Source of the DNA: Tenebrio molitor
Taxonomy: Eukaryota; Arthropoda; Insecta; Coleoptera; Tenebrionidae
Direction of reading: 5' to 3'
DNA length: 64,000 nucleotides
NCBI RefSeq assembly: GCF_963966145.1
Contig: NC_091051.1
Span: 9,238,001-9,302,000, forward strand
In this document: positions 12,381 through 23,318 of the stretch, one piece after another
Numbering within the stretch: position 1 is the first letter of the stretch
Layout of the letters: every line of letters starts with the position of its first letter
Notes under the pieces: model-generated
Told to the model about the DNA's origin: nothing
Database searches by the model: none
Seen by the model: the letters and a program-made list of their open reading frames with translations, nothing else
Position numbers and translations under genes: made by a program

Positions 12381-12864
12381 TACATACAACGTGTAATAGA
12401 AATAAGTACATTAATTTTAACTGGTAATAGAACTCATCAAAAGGAACAACTTTTCTCTCTGCCATTTTGGCGAAAAACGTTGCGTAATGGCTTAAAAAAG
12501 TCGGAAAGATTTTCCTAAAACCGTTCATATCTCCACAACTAAGCTACCTAAAAACGTGAAACAACCAGATTCTTACGAAGTGGATTTTTTGCTATACGGG
12601 TAGATTTCTTTGAATTTCGATTTCTGCGTTAAAACACGTTTTCTGGATGAAAATGGATGTTTTTTTCATAATAGCGCTGATCTCAATTAGGCATTGCAGT
12701 ATTTAGTGGCGTAGGGCTATTTTAGTGAAAAATCTCTCCAATTTTTTTTTTGGAATTAAACATCGTTTTTCGGCAAAATGGTAGATAGAAAAGTTGTTCT
12801 TTTTGACGAGTTCTATTACCAGTTAAAATTAATGTACCTATTTCAGAAACACCCTGTATATGTA
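12381..12864. mobile_element. MITE with about 100-base inverted ends
   Basis: Left and right ends share GTACATTAATTTTAACTGG, TAATAGAACTC and AACAACTTTTC words in inverted order, giving arms of roughly 100 bases with scattered mismatches. The right outer edge, CAGGGTGTTTC when read inward, is a common MITE terminus. The middle has no open frame. Confidence 0.8.
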
Positions 12865-13140
12865 ATACATATTGTACTCATATAGTTATTATAATTTTCT
12901 AAAAAACCAACAACAATATACAAAACATGTAAAGTATATAAAAAAATTAATTCAAATGAAACAATTCGTCCAACGAAGAAGAAATAGGCGTAGTCCCCGG
13001 AATGCTCGCTACTTTTTGATAATTAATTTAATAAATTCTTGAAATATTTGATTTTTTTAATAAACCTTATAAAGAGGACAGACCCCATAAAAAAGTGTTG
13101 TGTACTGAGGGGGGCTTAACTTTGTGTAAATGACAACGAA

Positions 13141-13975
13141 AAATAATAATATATTATTATTATTATTGTTGTTGACGGCTAACAGGCTTGATGCCCAATT
13201 AGAAGCCCTGCCAAAAAGAAAACGATACACAAAACACATTCACAACACAACAACCATTAGTGCTTATTCACAATGGACATAAGACATAAGAAATACATAA
13301 GAGATACCTAAGAATAATTTGTAAATTTGGGCAATTGGAAAATAATTTGTGTGTCCATATAACTCGAATATGATTCTCCATGCCTTTTTGTATGCAACAA
13401 TAATGTTCACTGAGGTCACTTATCATAGATTACGTAAAAATTAATAGTATTCACACTGCATGTATCATGAATTTCTTATGCCTTATGTCAAGCTTATGTC
13501 CATTGTGAATAAGCACTTACACACAGAGCATCCCAACACCCAGGCTACAGCTACCGAGCACTCATCTGAGTAGGATCGCCCTGGTTCACGGGGAGGATGT
13601 AGAAAACACTCCTTACCCTAGATCCCGACCGGCTAACCCTCAAACTGATCCTCTCCAGAACGTGAGGACATTCCTGCAGCGCTCTGAACAATTTGAACAA
13701 AAAGATCACCGAATGCTCCATGCGTCTATCGAGCAGAGACTGCAGACCAACCTCACCGAGCAGAAGACCTTGCGGACACCCACGAGGCGGATATGCACCA
13801 TTCAACATGAAGACTACATTCTTCAGGAATCTGCGTTGCACTCGCTTCAGAAGAGAAGAGTGAACAAAATAAGTATATCGCCGACCAAGGGAAGCATACT
13901 CGAGCCGGGATCTCACATAGGTGATATGCAGAAGCTTCAGGGTCGCGACATTAGAGAATTCCCTTATAATATAAT
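13141..13975 (-). mobile_element. 5'-truncated LINE (non-LTR retrotransposon), minus strand
   Basis: The minus-strand frame 13551-13979 encodes the region just after the reverse transcriptase of Jockey/R1-type LINEs: TYVRSRLEYASL, then LLKRVQRRFLK and a GAYPPRG block. Downstream (towards lower coordinates), after a nested MITE, comes a 3' end ending in an ATT/AAT microsatellite tail at about 13145-13170, the usual end of such elements. The 5' part with the endonuclease and most of the polymerase is missing, as in typical 5'-truncated insertions. The 142-codon frame is otherwise open, but the protein is only a fragment. Confidence 0.75.
13259..13517. mobile_element. MITE nested in the LINE 3' end
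   Basis: Perfect 25-base inverted termini, AGTGCTTATTCACAATGGAC at the left and its complement at the right, extended by a weaker inner pair (CATAAGRCATAAG). It separates the LINE coding tail from its microsatellite tail, so it inserted after the LINE. Confidence 0.85.
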
Positions 13976-14396
13976 ACATAATTATAAAGGTGATATTGAT
14001 AAATTAACTCAAGACCATCTGTGGGCAATTCAATTTTTATATGGAAAACCTAAACGATTAAAATATGAATTAATACCAACAACTGTTAAAATATCGACAA
14101 TTACAGAACAACCAGATTCAGCACATCCTCATGAGCCGAAGGCGAACTCGACCAAGTCTTTAGAACCAAATTTACCAGACTTATGTTCAATAAATCATCC
14201 AGATAATTTATTATTAACTTCAAATCACCATTTATATACAGCATGCATGAGTCAGCTAAAACAGGTCAGTGGTATAAAACAGAAACTAAAGAATAATTTG
14301 AAAATTTTTTGTGCTAAATTTAATGAGTGGTACACTCTCATTGTATGCACATTTTTTTTAGGATTCTATGATAACCCTGATAGGAGATATTAATTA
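13965..14396 (+). pseudogene. matrix-metalloproteinase-like fragment
   Basis: The plus-strand frame ending at 14393-14395 first matches the end of an MMP catalytic domain: DKLTQDHLWAIQFLYG resembles the family's LSQDDIDGIQ-LYG block. A hinge rich in Pro/Thr/Ser follows, then PNLPDLCS, resembling the start of a haemopexin domain (PDLC), and soon after the similarity ends. The zinc-binding HExxH region would lie upstream and is absent; a LINE lies there. Codon use is as AT-rich as the neighbouring polymerase relic. It is either a host MMP retrocopy or a gene carried by the same virus-like element; some large insect DNA viruses carry MMP genes. Confidence 0.5.
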
Positions 14397-14493
14397 AAAC
14401 AAGACGACAAGAAAAAAAAATGTACAAATTTGTACCTTTTTATATTCAGTTGAAGGATTTTTTTTTAAATAATGTTATTGCATTTGTTTTGGT

Positions 14494-15146
14494 GAGAATC
14501 GCCCTCAAATGTCACATGATTTATATTGATAAATCACAACTCCGAATTATTTGAATAGCAACCAATCACAATTTAATTAAGTGGAAATTTTCCCTAGGGA
14601 AAATTTCCGATATAATTTACCTAGGGAAAAGTTTTTTCGGGCGATTCTCAGATATAATATACCAAGGGACAGATATATTGCCGGAAATTTTTTCGAGCAG
14701 TCCTCACACACGAGTGTTTGTAGCAAGAAAATTACACGAGGGCGCCAGCCCGAGCGACAAACACGAGTATTGGACTGCACGAAAAAATTTCTGGCGATAT
14801 ATATCTGTCCCGAGGTGTATTCGGAAAAGAATCGCCCGAAAAATTTTTTTCCCTAGGGAAAATTTCCGCTTAATTAAATTGTGATTGGTTGCTATTCAAA
14901 CAATTCGGAATTGTGATTTGTCAATATAAATCATGTGACATTTGAAGGCGATTCTCTTCCGAATATACCTCGGGACAGATATATATCGCCAGAAATTTTT
15001 TCTTGCAGTCCAACACTCGTGTTTGTCGCTCAAAATTACCCTCGGGCTGGCGCCCTCGTGTAATTTTCTTGCTACAAACACTCGTGTGTCAGGACTGCTC
15101 GAAAAAATTTCCGGCAATATATCTGTCCCTTGGTATATTATATATG
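14494..15146. repeat. nested palindrome cluster (foldback family F1)
   Basis: The segment 14494-14956 is a large hairpin with arms of about 150 bases starting GAGAATCGCC, containing TTTTCCCTAGGGAAAA and CATGTGACATTTG words on each side. Its centre (about 14655-14830) is a second palindrome built on GGGACAGATATAT and GAAATTTTTTCG with a loop rich in ACACGAG and GGGCGCCAGCCC. A second copy of that core, inverted, follows directly (about 14950-15146). Another copy is at 34979-35325. No protein is encoded; open frames here are by-products of the repeat. Confidence 0.85.
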
Positions 15147-15936
15147 AAAATTGAACAGATTTGCTCAAAACAATCCTTATTCTCAAAATGTTCATTTTTA
15201 AATGTACCTTAAAAACAAGACAAAATGCTTAAAAACCTGAGTAAAATCGCATAAAATCCTATTCATTATAAATACAGTTTTTACATCAATTTCACAGAGA
15301 CAGGGTGTTTTACCATAGACCGTAAAACCAGGACAAAATCATTGAAATGTTTGCTTTTTAAATAGATTTTTGAAAACAGGCTGTGAATTCGCTTCGCATG
15401 CTACGCACTAGGCACTAGTCCACTTTGTGGACGCTCATAAGGACCTTGTACGAATTTGTTTGGACAAAACCGTATTCATTTTTGTCGCCCAACAAAAACA
15501 GGGGCAAAACGGCAAATTTTAAGCATTTTCAAAGGTGAATTTGTTTGGCGGAAATCGTATTCATATGTGTTCTGAAGTGGTCCAATAGAAAAACTGAGAA
15601 AAAAGGCGAATTTTAATTTTTAACAAAGGGACCTGAAAAACGAGGTAGATTTGATAAAAAAAATGGTGTGTGCTATAGGGACCTTACTAGTACATAGTTA
15701 TGTTCAAATAATTGCGAACCATGTCCTACTCCCTAGTGATAAAGCCCTGTGTATGCTATGCAAACATTTTAGAGAAAACGCAAAATTTGACCGTTGCGGC
15801 GCTGATCTTCGAACGGATTTGAAACTGTCAAAAATGACAAGCACGTTTAAAAGACTCGTGAAGTGTGAAACACAATCAAAATATTTATTGATAATATGGT
15901 ATAATAACCAATAATTCACAACTGTACCTTATAATG
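15147..15936. other. no gene seen; mixed repetitive DNA
   Basis: Contains several Gln/Lys-coding A-rich tracts such as GACAAAATGCTTAAAAACC and similar recurring AAAACAGGGACAAAAC words, suggesting old low-grade repeats. An 87-codon plus-strand frame at 15651-15914 is not recognisable. Confidence 0.4.
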
Positions 15937-16108
15937 CATCGGTGTTTTTAGTTTCACCTTAAAGTTGGCATTGGAGAGTCGATTATGAACGCACTACGGA
16001 TTACGGATGACGGACCAGCTGTTAAAATCTTACGTTTTTATACGAGTGGTACGTTCACAATCGACTCTTCAAAGCCAACTTTAAAGTGAAATTTAAAAAA
16101 CACCCCAT
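15937..16108. mobile_element. MITE, family A copy 3
   Basis: Inverted ends (GGTGTTTTTAGTTTCACCTT on the left; complement of the right end GGGGTGTTTTTTAAATTTCAC) and inner arms AAGTTGGC and GAGTCGATTRTGAACG. It shares the inner arms with the copies at 1.5, 3.6 and 42.3 kb. Confidence 0.8.
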
Positions 16109-16925
16109 AAGATGAGAGTCTTATCTGAATCACAGAAGGACCTTTGCGTGTAGTTTTTTATGAATTCGTTATAAAACATTTTATTTACCGGAATTTGAAA
16201 AAAAAAATTACAACCCTTTTTTCCAAAATTCAGATTTAAAGGAACTTCATTGAAAGAACGTGACGTTTTTATGTTTTTACATGTCTTATTATGAAGCCCA
16301 GCCATTTTTATATATGTAAATACATCATGTAAAAAACGAATAAGGTAATGAAAAACACTAATGCAAAAATAAAAGGAACACAGACAAAATCAAGCAGGCG
16401 CTTGACCATAAATTTATTTGAACACTTGTTACCACATTTGACCATTCATACATATTTGAACACTTGTTACAATAAACAAGTTACTGCTTTGGATTTGACA
16501 TTTTAACTGTATATTTTAAAGTTAGCCTAATAATCTTATTTTTTTTTACTCTTCAATATATTTTTTAAAATTGTCAGTATAAACAAAATGAGAGTAAACT
16601 TTTCTAATACTTATAATAATATACCAACTTTTGTTGAACTATAGTCAACAGTTCTTTAAAAGATTTTGACAGCTTTTTTGTGTGGTAACAACTGATCACA
16701 CATAATAAGCAAACATGATATACCAAAATGGAAACAGTCCATGTACGCAAGACTATTCTGCGAATAAGTTTTATTTAATGAGTTAATTAACCTGCCTGGA
16801 GAGTCCAACGAATATAATTAGGATAAGATTGTTTCAACTCGTTTGAACTTAAACCCGGTGTATTCACAAAATTTTAAAAGTAAATAGGTACGGGGCGTAT
16901 TAACCGTAATGTCTTGAAGAAAAAT
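16109..16925. other. no gene; dispersed repeat copy 2 inside
   Basis: About 16590-16695 is a diverged copy of the repeat at 9655-9760. The rest is AT-rich without recognisable content. Confidence 0.45.
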
Positions 16926-17281
16926 GTACAGTTGCGGAATTAAAATTTCGGGCAGTATTGTCAATGTCATGATATAAACTCTAAAACAACCTTTACGTTA
17001 ATAACCTCATTTTTTTACTCTTGGTATGTTTTTGTTTTTTTTTTTTGGCATTCAAAAATTGTGATTTGTGGCATAATAACGGGTGGGCAACATATTAAAG
17101 CGATGATTTAATTACACTCAGTGCAATTAACTCAAAATTCAAAATTGACTGCGTGACTGACACAGTAAAGTTTAATGTTTGAATGTCAGTCTCAGTCATG
17201 ATGACAGTAAAAGGTGGTTTACGGAGATTTTGTTGAGGTGACAGAAAAATACTGTCCGAAATTTTAATTCCGCAACTGTAC
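16926..17281. mobile_element. MITE with GTACAGTTGCGG ends
   Basis: About 33-base inverted termini with one mismatch (GTACAGTTGCGGAATTAAAA on the left, complement ending CGCAACTGTAC on the right), 356 bases in all, no coding content. It lies in the putative first intron of Trim9. Confidence 0.85.
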
Positions 17282-17296
17282 TACTTTGTGGAGTTG

Positions 17297-17670
17297 TACT
17301 ACGGCGGCCAAAAAATTTTAGCCATTTTCTGTCATTAAAAAAAAAAAATGTAATTCATGCTTTATTGTCATGATTATGATTGGCATTTTTTGGGTGGTAA
17401 ATTTCAAAACTTGAAATTATTTTGTCATTTTCTACTACACAGTACGTTGACCTCAGGTTATCTATGTACGATTGCTCTAATTTTGTTCATTCATGTCGGA
17501 TTTTTGGAATACATATTTGAGCTTTAAGCAGTTTAAATTGATTCGCAGAATAACAATATGCACGTCAAAATGACAAGAATCGCAAGTGGGGTTACGGTTC
17601 CTAAAGGTTTATTTACACTTTACGTGAATGTCAAGATAGTGATGGCTAAAATTTTTTGGCCGCCATAGTA
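17297..17670. mobile_element. MITE with TACTACGGCGGCC ends
   Basis: Inverted termini of about 29 bases with one or two mismatches (TACTACGGCGGCCAAAAAAT; right end complement TACTATGGCGGCCAAAAAAT). It lies 15 bases from the preceding MITE and about 200 bases downstream of the Trim9 exon-1 donor. Confidence 0.85.
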
Positions 17671-17868
17671 AATGTTTTAAAACAGATAAAAAAAACTGTC
17701 AAGAATGTGGGTTTGTATCTTCTAAACCCCAATCGTGTGTTTAAGTGATTTGTCTGAAGGTTACGTGCTAATTGCTCCTGCAGCCCTTTTCAAGAACTTT
17801 ACTTAGCAACCGAGTGGTAGGAATCCGTAGTTGTTTAGGACATCATTCCAGCTTGTGTTAAAATTTAC

Positions 17869-18618
17869 CTTTTGAGCCTTGCACATGATCGCAAGAGCTT
17901 GGACATCGTGGGAAGCGTGCCTCGAATCCATCAAACAAAGGGCACACACACCAATTTTACACACTAAACAGTACATGTTCAAGTTCTCTTCTGGATGGTC
18001 GGCGCATTTGCCATCCTTGCTCCTGACGATATGTCCTGAGCACCGCTTCGGTTCAGCGAGCACATGCTTGGCCAGAGGACCTCTCGCAGGATGGCAAGAC
18101 TCTCTGCAGGTCTCGCAGTACAAGACCTCACATTGCTCGCACATAACAGTCGCCTCTTTGGCCGGTTCCGTTTCGCACATTTGACATTTCAGCGTTAGGT
18201 TCTTGAGCTCGCTGTACTTCTCGACGATGCCTTGCATGACACGGTACTTGGGCAAGTTGTGGGCGCCGTTCTCGTCGAAATACACCAGCTTGTGACAGAC
18301 GGGACAGGAGAGGCTCAGGGCGCTGGGGAAGAGGAGGCCGTTGGGGGTGCCGACGTAGCTGTTGGGGCGCGACGTGCAGACCACGCCACTGTCCGTTTCA
18401 CTTAAGATAGACAACTTGTCACTTTCTTGGTAGTCGCCTGAACTTCCAGAAGCCACGCTCTCGGCGTTCTCCGAAGAGTTGGTCGACGAGGCTGCATTGT
18501 TCTGAGCGGGCTGTTGCAAATGTACGGCGCAGCTGATGCACAGAGCGTGGTAGCACGGTAACAAGACGGGGTTGTTGAAGAACTGTTTACAAGCCGGACA
18601 GCGTAACTCCTCCTCCAT
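17869..18618 (-). CDS. Trim9: Trim9-type E3 ubiquitin ligase, first coding exon
   Basis: This exon encodes the first 250 residues of a TRIM9/TRIM67 (class I TRIM) protein, a ubiquitin ligase acting mainly in neurons on axon guidance and vesicle release. It starts with MEEELRCPACKQFF, the conserved family start (an upstream in-frame start at 18717 is less likely; this ATG has A at -3 and G at +4). The RING is split, as in TRIM9: Cys7, Cys10, Cys22, His24, Cys27 and Cys30, a Ser/Asn-rich insert of about 70 residues, then Cys105 and Cys108. B-box 1 (about 152-193) and B-box 2 (about 206-243, ending RHASHDVQAL) follow. The exon ends CAAAAG before a GTAAAT donor. Coiled coil, COS, FN3 and SPRY exons are not in the window, so the next intron should run past 17 kb towards lower coordinates. 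The exon is much GC-richer than its surroundings. Confidence 0.93.
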
Positions 18619-18800
18619 CGTACGCAACTCACGAAACTCTACTGGTCGCAGGCGGCGGCGCTCATACTGCACACCGGTTGTTTTAAAACACGCGGCGAGC
18701 GGCACACGAAAAACCACGAACGCGGCCGACGGTTTGTTTTGTTGCAGTTATTGTTAGCGGCAGATGGAGATGGATTGAGGGTTGAGGTCGACGACATAAT
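18619..18800 (-). promoter_or_regulatory. Trim9 5' leader and promoter-proximal region
   Basis: GC-rich sequence directly upstream of the Trim9 start codon, falling off into AT-rich DNA at about 18790. An upstream in-frame ATG (18717) has no stop before MEEEL, so an N-terminal extension of 33 residues cannot be excluded. No TATA box is evident. Confidence 0.4.
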
Positions 18801-19900
18801 TTTTTCTTTCGATTTTTTCTAGATCCGTTTTTTGTTTTCGCCAGATTTAGACAGCCATAAAAATGATTTATTCTCCTCCAGCGTTATAGTTTTAGTAGAC
18901 GTACGTAATATGATTGTAATATATCTGTAATATGGTCAAATTAGGTAGGTATATGGCTAATCGATACCTTCATTACGCGTTTTTGTAACTGAAAGTGTGC
19001 TTACGTAACTTTCCGAAACATTTCTTTTTTACACCTGTAGAATAATATCTCATTAATCCTCTTGTCAGTAACTTAGGTACATCTGTAAATTTTTTAAATA
19101 ATATTAATAACTTTGTTCTTTGTATAAATATGTAAGCACTATACAGAGTGAATGTAATCCTTAGACAGGTAAGCCTTATTTTTAAAAATTGCATCTTTTC
19201 CGATCCTTGTCATTTTTCGATTGTGTTTGGTTTCACATTCTGAGTTTATGGAGAGATTTTTTTTATAATGGGACACCATACATTTGCTGTCGTCATGGCA
19301 AAGTATGACAGTTGACAGTTTTCGAGAGTTTCGAAAGTTAACCATTTAATGTTGATGGTTTATCATTGTTTCTAAATCTATTCAAATGCGATAAAAAAAA
19401 GTGGCGTGCTGTTGGACCTGTGAGTCCTGTGACATTATAGTGTGAAAACAAACAAAAAATACAAAAACTAGATTTAACTGGACACAATTAAAATAATCAT
19501 GTTCTGGCTAAATTCCTAAGAGCATTCTCTGTTTCAAAAGAACTGTCACCCAAGGGTAAAAACAACTTAAAAAATGTTTTTCATGACCACCTGCCTGGAA
19601 AGCGAATTTAAGAACTTTTAAACGATTAAACGCTTTCTAGATTATAAATTGTAATTAATTGATCGTTTTATTTTCAAATTAGTTATCCTCGATAAAACCA
19701 AGTTAGGGAATATCACTTTTGAAGTATTTTCAGTTAACTAGAGATAATAGGATTCACTAGAGATATGTAATAGGAGTAGATTGTTTTGTAACATTACCGT
19801 TTCCAATAGTAACCAGAATAGGTAGAACAGCAAACATTTGTAATTCGATTAAAATGTTGGCGACCGCCATTAGCTAGGATTCTACATTTCATGTTTAAAG
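18801..19900. other. no gene recognised
   Basis: AT-rich intergenic DNA upstream of Trim9 with chance frames only. Confidence 0.45.
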
Positions 19901-19907
19901 CTTGTTT

Positions 19908-20070
19908 GACACGATGCTAAATTTTGTAGAAAATTTGTTAGAAAATGAGAGAGACCCTCGATCAGGACCAATGAACGATCAGGATCATAGTCTGTCTTTG
20001 TCAGATCCTGATCGTTCATTGGTCCTCTTTCATTTTCTAACAAATCTTCTACAAAATTTAGCATCGTGTC
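19908..20070. repeat. inverted repeat of a coding-like segment (hairpin)
   Basis: Two arms of about 72-80 bases (start GACACGATGCTAAATTTTGT, complement at 20070) are separated by about 12 bases. The left arm has a roughly 10-base insertion and a few substitutions. Read on the minus strand, the right arm lies in a 104-codon frame (19882-20196) with MLNFVEDLLENERGPMND; the left arm repeats nearly the same peptide on the plus strand. A transcript through it would form a long hairpin. No protein family is recognised. Confidence 0.7.
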
Positions 20071-20313
20071 ATACAGCCTTAAGTAAATTTTTATTCTCTT
20101 GTGCAAAGGTGGTTGCCACTTGGCCCTCCATATTTCCTTCATGAAATATGTATAACAAACGAACGTAGATTTGTAATGTTGTTGAGCTAACATCATAATG
20201 GAGAAAAAGAGAAAGCATAAAAAATGAAATACAAATATAAATTAATAAAATAAATATAAAAATATCTTTGTTATACATATTGTTTCTATCAAAAAAAAAA
20301 ACTTTAATAAGTA

Positions 20314-20557
20314 TATAACGGGTGACTATTAAAATTTTCACTTAGGGTTGGCTATGGATCATTCTTTGTTTTCCGTTGTACCTTAGACACTGACAAGTTT
20401 GACATTTCAATAAATGTTTTTTCTCTTAATTTGGTTATGTTTCAATTGAACTGACTGACATTTGTCGTTCGTTCTTGCGTGTGTCTAAAGTAACAGAAAA
20501 AATAAAAACTCGTTCAAAGCCAACTCCAAGTGAAAATTTTAATAGTCACCCGTTATA
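20314..20557. mobile_element. MITE with 40-base inverted ends
   Basis: Ends TATAACGGGTGACTATTAAA and AATTTTCACTTAGGGTTGGC, matched by the complementary right end with two mismatches in 40. Size 244 bases; no coding content. The inner words (AATTTTCACTT, GTTGGC) resemble those of family A copy 3 at 15937. Confidence 0.9.
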
Positions 20558-20880
20558 ATAAATTCGATGAGTTATTTTAGTCTTTATTTACAATTTCAAG
20601 AATAATTTGTTATTGCAGGAATTTTGAAATATAAATTATAGAGGCAGTAATCCGTGGAAATAATTATTACGTTGAATTTAAGAAATAAGCAATCAGGCAT
20701 TGGTTAATAAATTTTAAAACAATAATTAATGTTTAATTAGTGCACGAATAACAGTTATACGAAGATTAATTGCAATGGTTATTTATACATTAATTTACCT
20801 AACAAGCTGTCTGCTTGTGTAATGGAAAAAATGTGTTTATACATTTAGGAAATGTTAGAAGATTCCTTTTCAGCAACAAT
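20558..20880. other. AT-rich DNA, nothing recognised
   Basis: No gene, repeat terminus or RNA gene seen. Confidence 0.45.
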
Positions 20881-21280
20881 TATACAGCCTGTCCCAGAAC
20901 TGCCTCCCCATAGAAAACAGGCATGTGTCGACAGCAAAAGAGACTCCAAGATGACTAAAATTAATTTTCCTGTAGCTTTATAGAGATTTCATCAATTCCA
21001 GAAGTATTACTTACTAAAAAATTGAACAGGTTGCTAGACAGCAAAAATAATTATTGATCTCGCAATAATCAGCGAAAAGTTTAATTGGAATTTTGACTTC
21101 GAAACGCCGGCAAAATTGCGGTCATCCTTGATGGTGCTCAACTCTGATTGATCAACTTAAAAACGTCTTTTCTCGATTATAGCTTGAGATAGGACTTTTT
21201 TTCTTTAAAATTCAGATTAATACATTTACTCAAATACTCCCTTTTTTCTCTGGGTAGGTAGTTCTAGGACAGCCTGTATA
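20881..21280. mobile_element. MITE with TATACAGCCTGTCC ends
   Basis: A 400-base unit with inverted ends TATACAGCCTGTCCCAGAAC and the complement of TAGTTCTAGGACAGCCTGTA. CAGCCTGTCC-type ends are typical of non-autonomous insect DNA transposons. Confidence 0.85.
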
Positions 21281-21655
21281 CAGTTCGGCTTGAACATCAC
21301 AAAATACATTTGAAAAATGCTTAATCAGTGCGAGGCTAGATCAACAAACCGACAAATGCAGTACTTTTTATTAAATTACCATCTCCTATAGAGACGTATT
21401 TGTTTTCTCGTGCTTTTTCTTTAGGAAGAATAATCAAGAGCTCAAAAATTACATGACCACTTACAAATATCGTGCCTCTTTAGAAATTGCTGCGTTTTGA
21501 TCAACATATGATACTTTTGCTTTTTTCAAACTTATGAAGAAGTATAATTCAGTTTCGAAGCACAGTACTGTTATTTTCGTTTAGAGAACTCTTAATACAA
21601 GGAAGCTGCCCTGATATCCTAAAATTGTCGTTTCCTTCAAAGCTACTTTTTTCTA

Positions 21656-21859
21656 ATGAGACAACTACAAACCACACACTTCCTGAGTAACTACAGGGTT
21701 CCCGCAACCTAATGACGAGGAGTATTAATTTGACTGCGTTGCTTCCTGAATTATCCCCCATTGAATATGTATGAGACGATATTGGTCAGACTCTGCAACC
21801 ATTATCCCAACCCTCTGTAACCGTAGATCAGCTTAGATCAGGAATCAAGCATTCTTAAC
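21656..21859 (+). pseudogene. Tc1-type transposase C-terminal relic
   Basis: A plus-strand frame with two internal stops reads LLPELSPIEYV, then a stop in place of the usual Trp, then DDIGQTLQPLSQ and TVDQLRSGIK. This corresponds to the Tc1 block SPDLSPIEHVWD (third catalytic acid region) and the TVDEL-type tail. No terminal repeats were identified around it. Confidence 0.65.
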
Positions 21860-22873
21860 CTAATACAAGACGGAGACCGCTTGATTTGAAGCAGGCTTGA
21901 CTAGTTTGAGAGTGAATTGCTATGAATAAATTGTTATTTATATAACTTTTCTTGCGTAATTTTTCCCTTACCCCGTTTATTCATCAAAAGGTGTGAGAAA
22001 AAATAAATATTCGAATATTAACAATTAGTAATTTGTCTGTAATTATTATTATTTTGTTTATCTATACAAAAAATTAATTGTTTCAATTAGGGATTACCAT
22101 GCGATAAACATTATTTTCAAGTCTGACTACCTATACATATGTATTTGCAAAAATACCAAAATCAAGTCAAACGATTAATACATAGTAACGAATTTTAATA
22201 ATTTATTACGCTGATATCTTCGTTGGTACATATTTGTACACGATAAGAATATGAGAATGTTAAACCATGGAAAAAATCAATAATAATGTATCAAACGTAT
22301 TCTAATCCTGTAGCTTAATTAAAAGGTATTGCTATTCATTTTTCGTGGGTATTATAATTTCCCCTATTATACACGTGCCGCAAATACATATTCCTGTTTT
22401 GAGTGTGACAGATTATTACATTTATTACAAAATAATAAACATGAATGAACAGTTTACGGTCAGTTCGTCGACCTATTCGTCGTTTTTTGCGCGATTTTAG
22501 AGTATCCACGTTCCACGATTATGGATTTGATTTATCAATCATACCAAGACATTTCTTTTTCTCTTACATTTTAGGATAATCGCCACTGTTTAGCCACAAA
22601 CAAAATTCTTGTTGATACTTTCTCAGTAAAGCAATCTTTTCATGTTGCTGGTTGCACCCCACTCTGCCAATCCCTACGTGAGAAATTAATGTTATTTTTT
22701 TTTAATATTAACTCGAGTATTAATGGGTGCGGCAAATCCATGATTATTTTCCTTTTACTCAATATCTGAAACAGTATTACGAATGAGGAAGGTTTTATCC
22801 ACAGAGCTGTTGACCAAAGGGTTTACCTCTAGATAAGTAACATGTAGATTGTTCACATATCCTCTAATGCTCA
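21860..22873. other. AT-rich DNA, no gene recognised
   Basis: Only chance frames; nothing with recognisable termini. Confidence 0.45.
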
Positions 22874-23318
22874 TATTATGGAAGTCCACGTAATTAATTT
22901 AATCATCAATAAAACTCTTTAAAATAAACATTTTTAGATATTCATTTTTTTATAGAATATTTTTGTTTACATTTTTCTAACCCCTAATTCGACACTTCGC
23001 TCATGGGATAATTATTATCAATTGAAACGAAAGAGTGAGTGAAAATGTTTTTGCGTGAAAAAAACTAGTTTTTTTGAAAAAAAACGACCGCTGTTATACA
23101 CTGTTATACACTAACAGTTTTCACTGTTTTTCATTCGAGTAATTCTTTCTTTGTGCTTCGTTATCAATGGATTTGTAAACACATGAGCGGGTATCAATTT
23201 AAGGTTTAAATTAAGTATATTTAATTTTAACTCTATTTTGAAGAATTTCAAGAAAAATGAAATAAAAAATGTTTATTTTAACGAGTGGTTAAGTTTATTA
23301 CGTGGACTTCCATAACAC
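22874..23318. mobile_element. MITE with GTCCACGTAAT ends
   Basis: Inverted ends of about 60 bases with several mismatches: TTATGGAAGTCCACGTAAT and AAAATAAACATTTTT words occur at both ends in opposite orientation. About 445 bases, no coding content. Confidence 0.75.

Noticed and set aside
13662..13960. First third of a 243-codon plus-strand frame leading into the MMP-like fragment
   Set aside because: This part is antisense to the LINE tail, whose RSRLEYASL and RVQRRFLK motifs lie on the minus strand. Only the part after about 13965 resembles a protein on the plus strand.
14581..15212. Several 67-99 codon frames in both strands at 14.6-15.2 kb and again at 34.97-35.24 kb
   Set aside because: They translate the palindrome family in both directions, and the same peptides appear on opposite strands; a repeat by-product, not genes.
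17879..18757. Plus-strand and second minus-strand frames over the Trim9 exon
   Set aside because: They are shadows of the GC-rich Trim9 exon, which has recognisable RING and B-box residues in the annotated frame.
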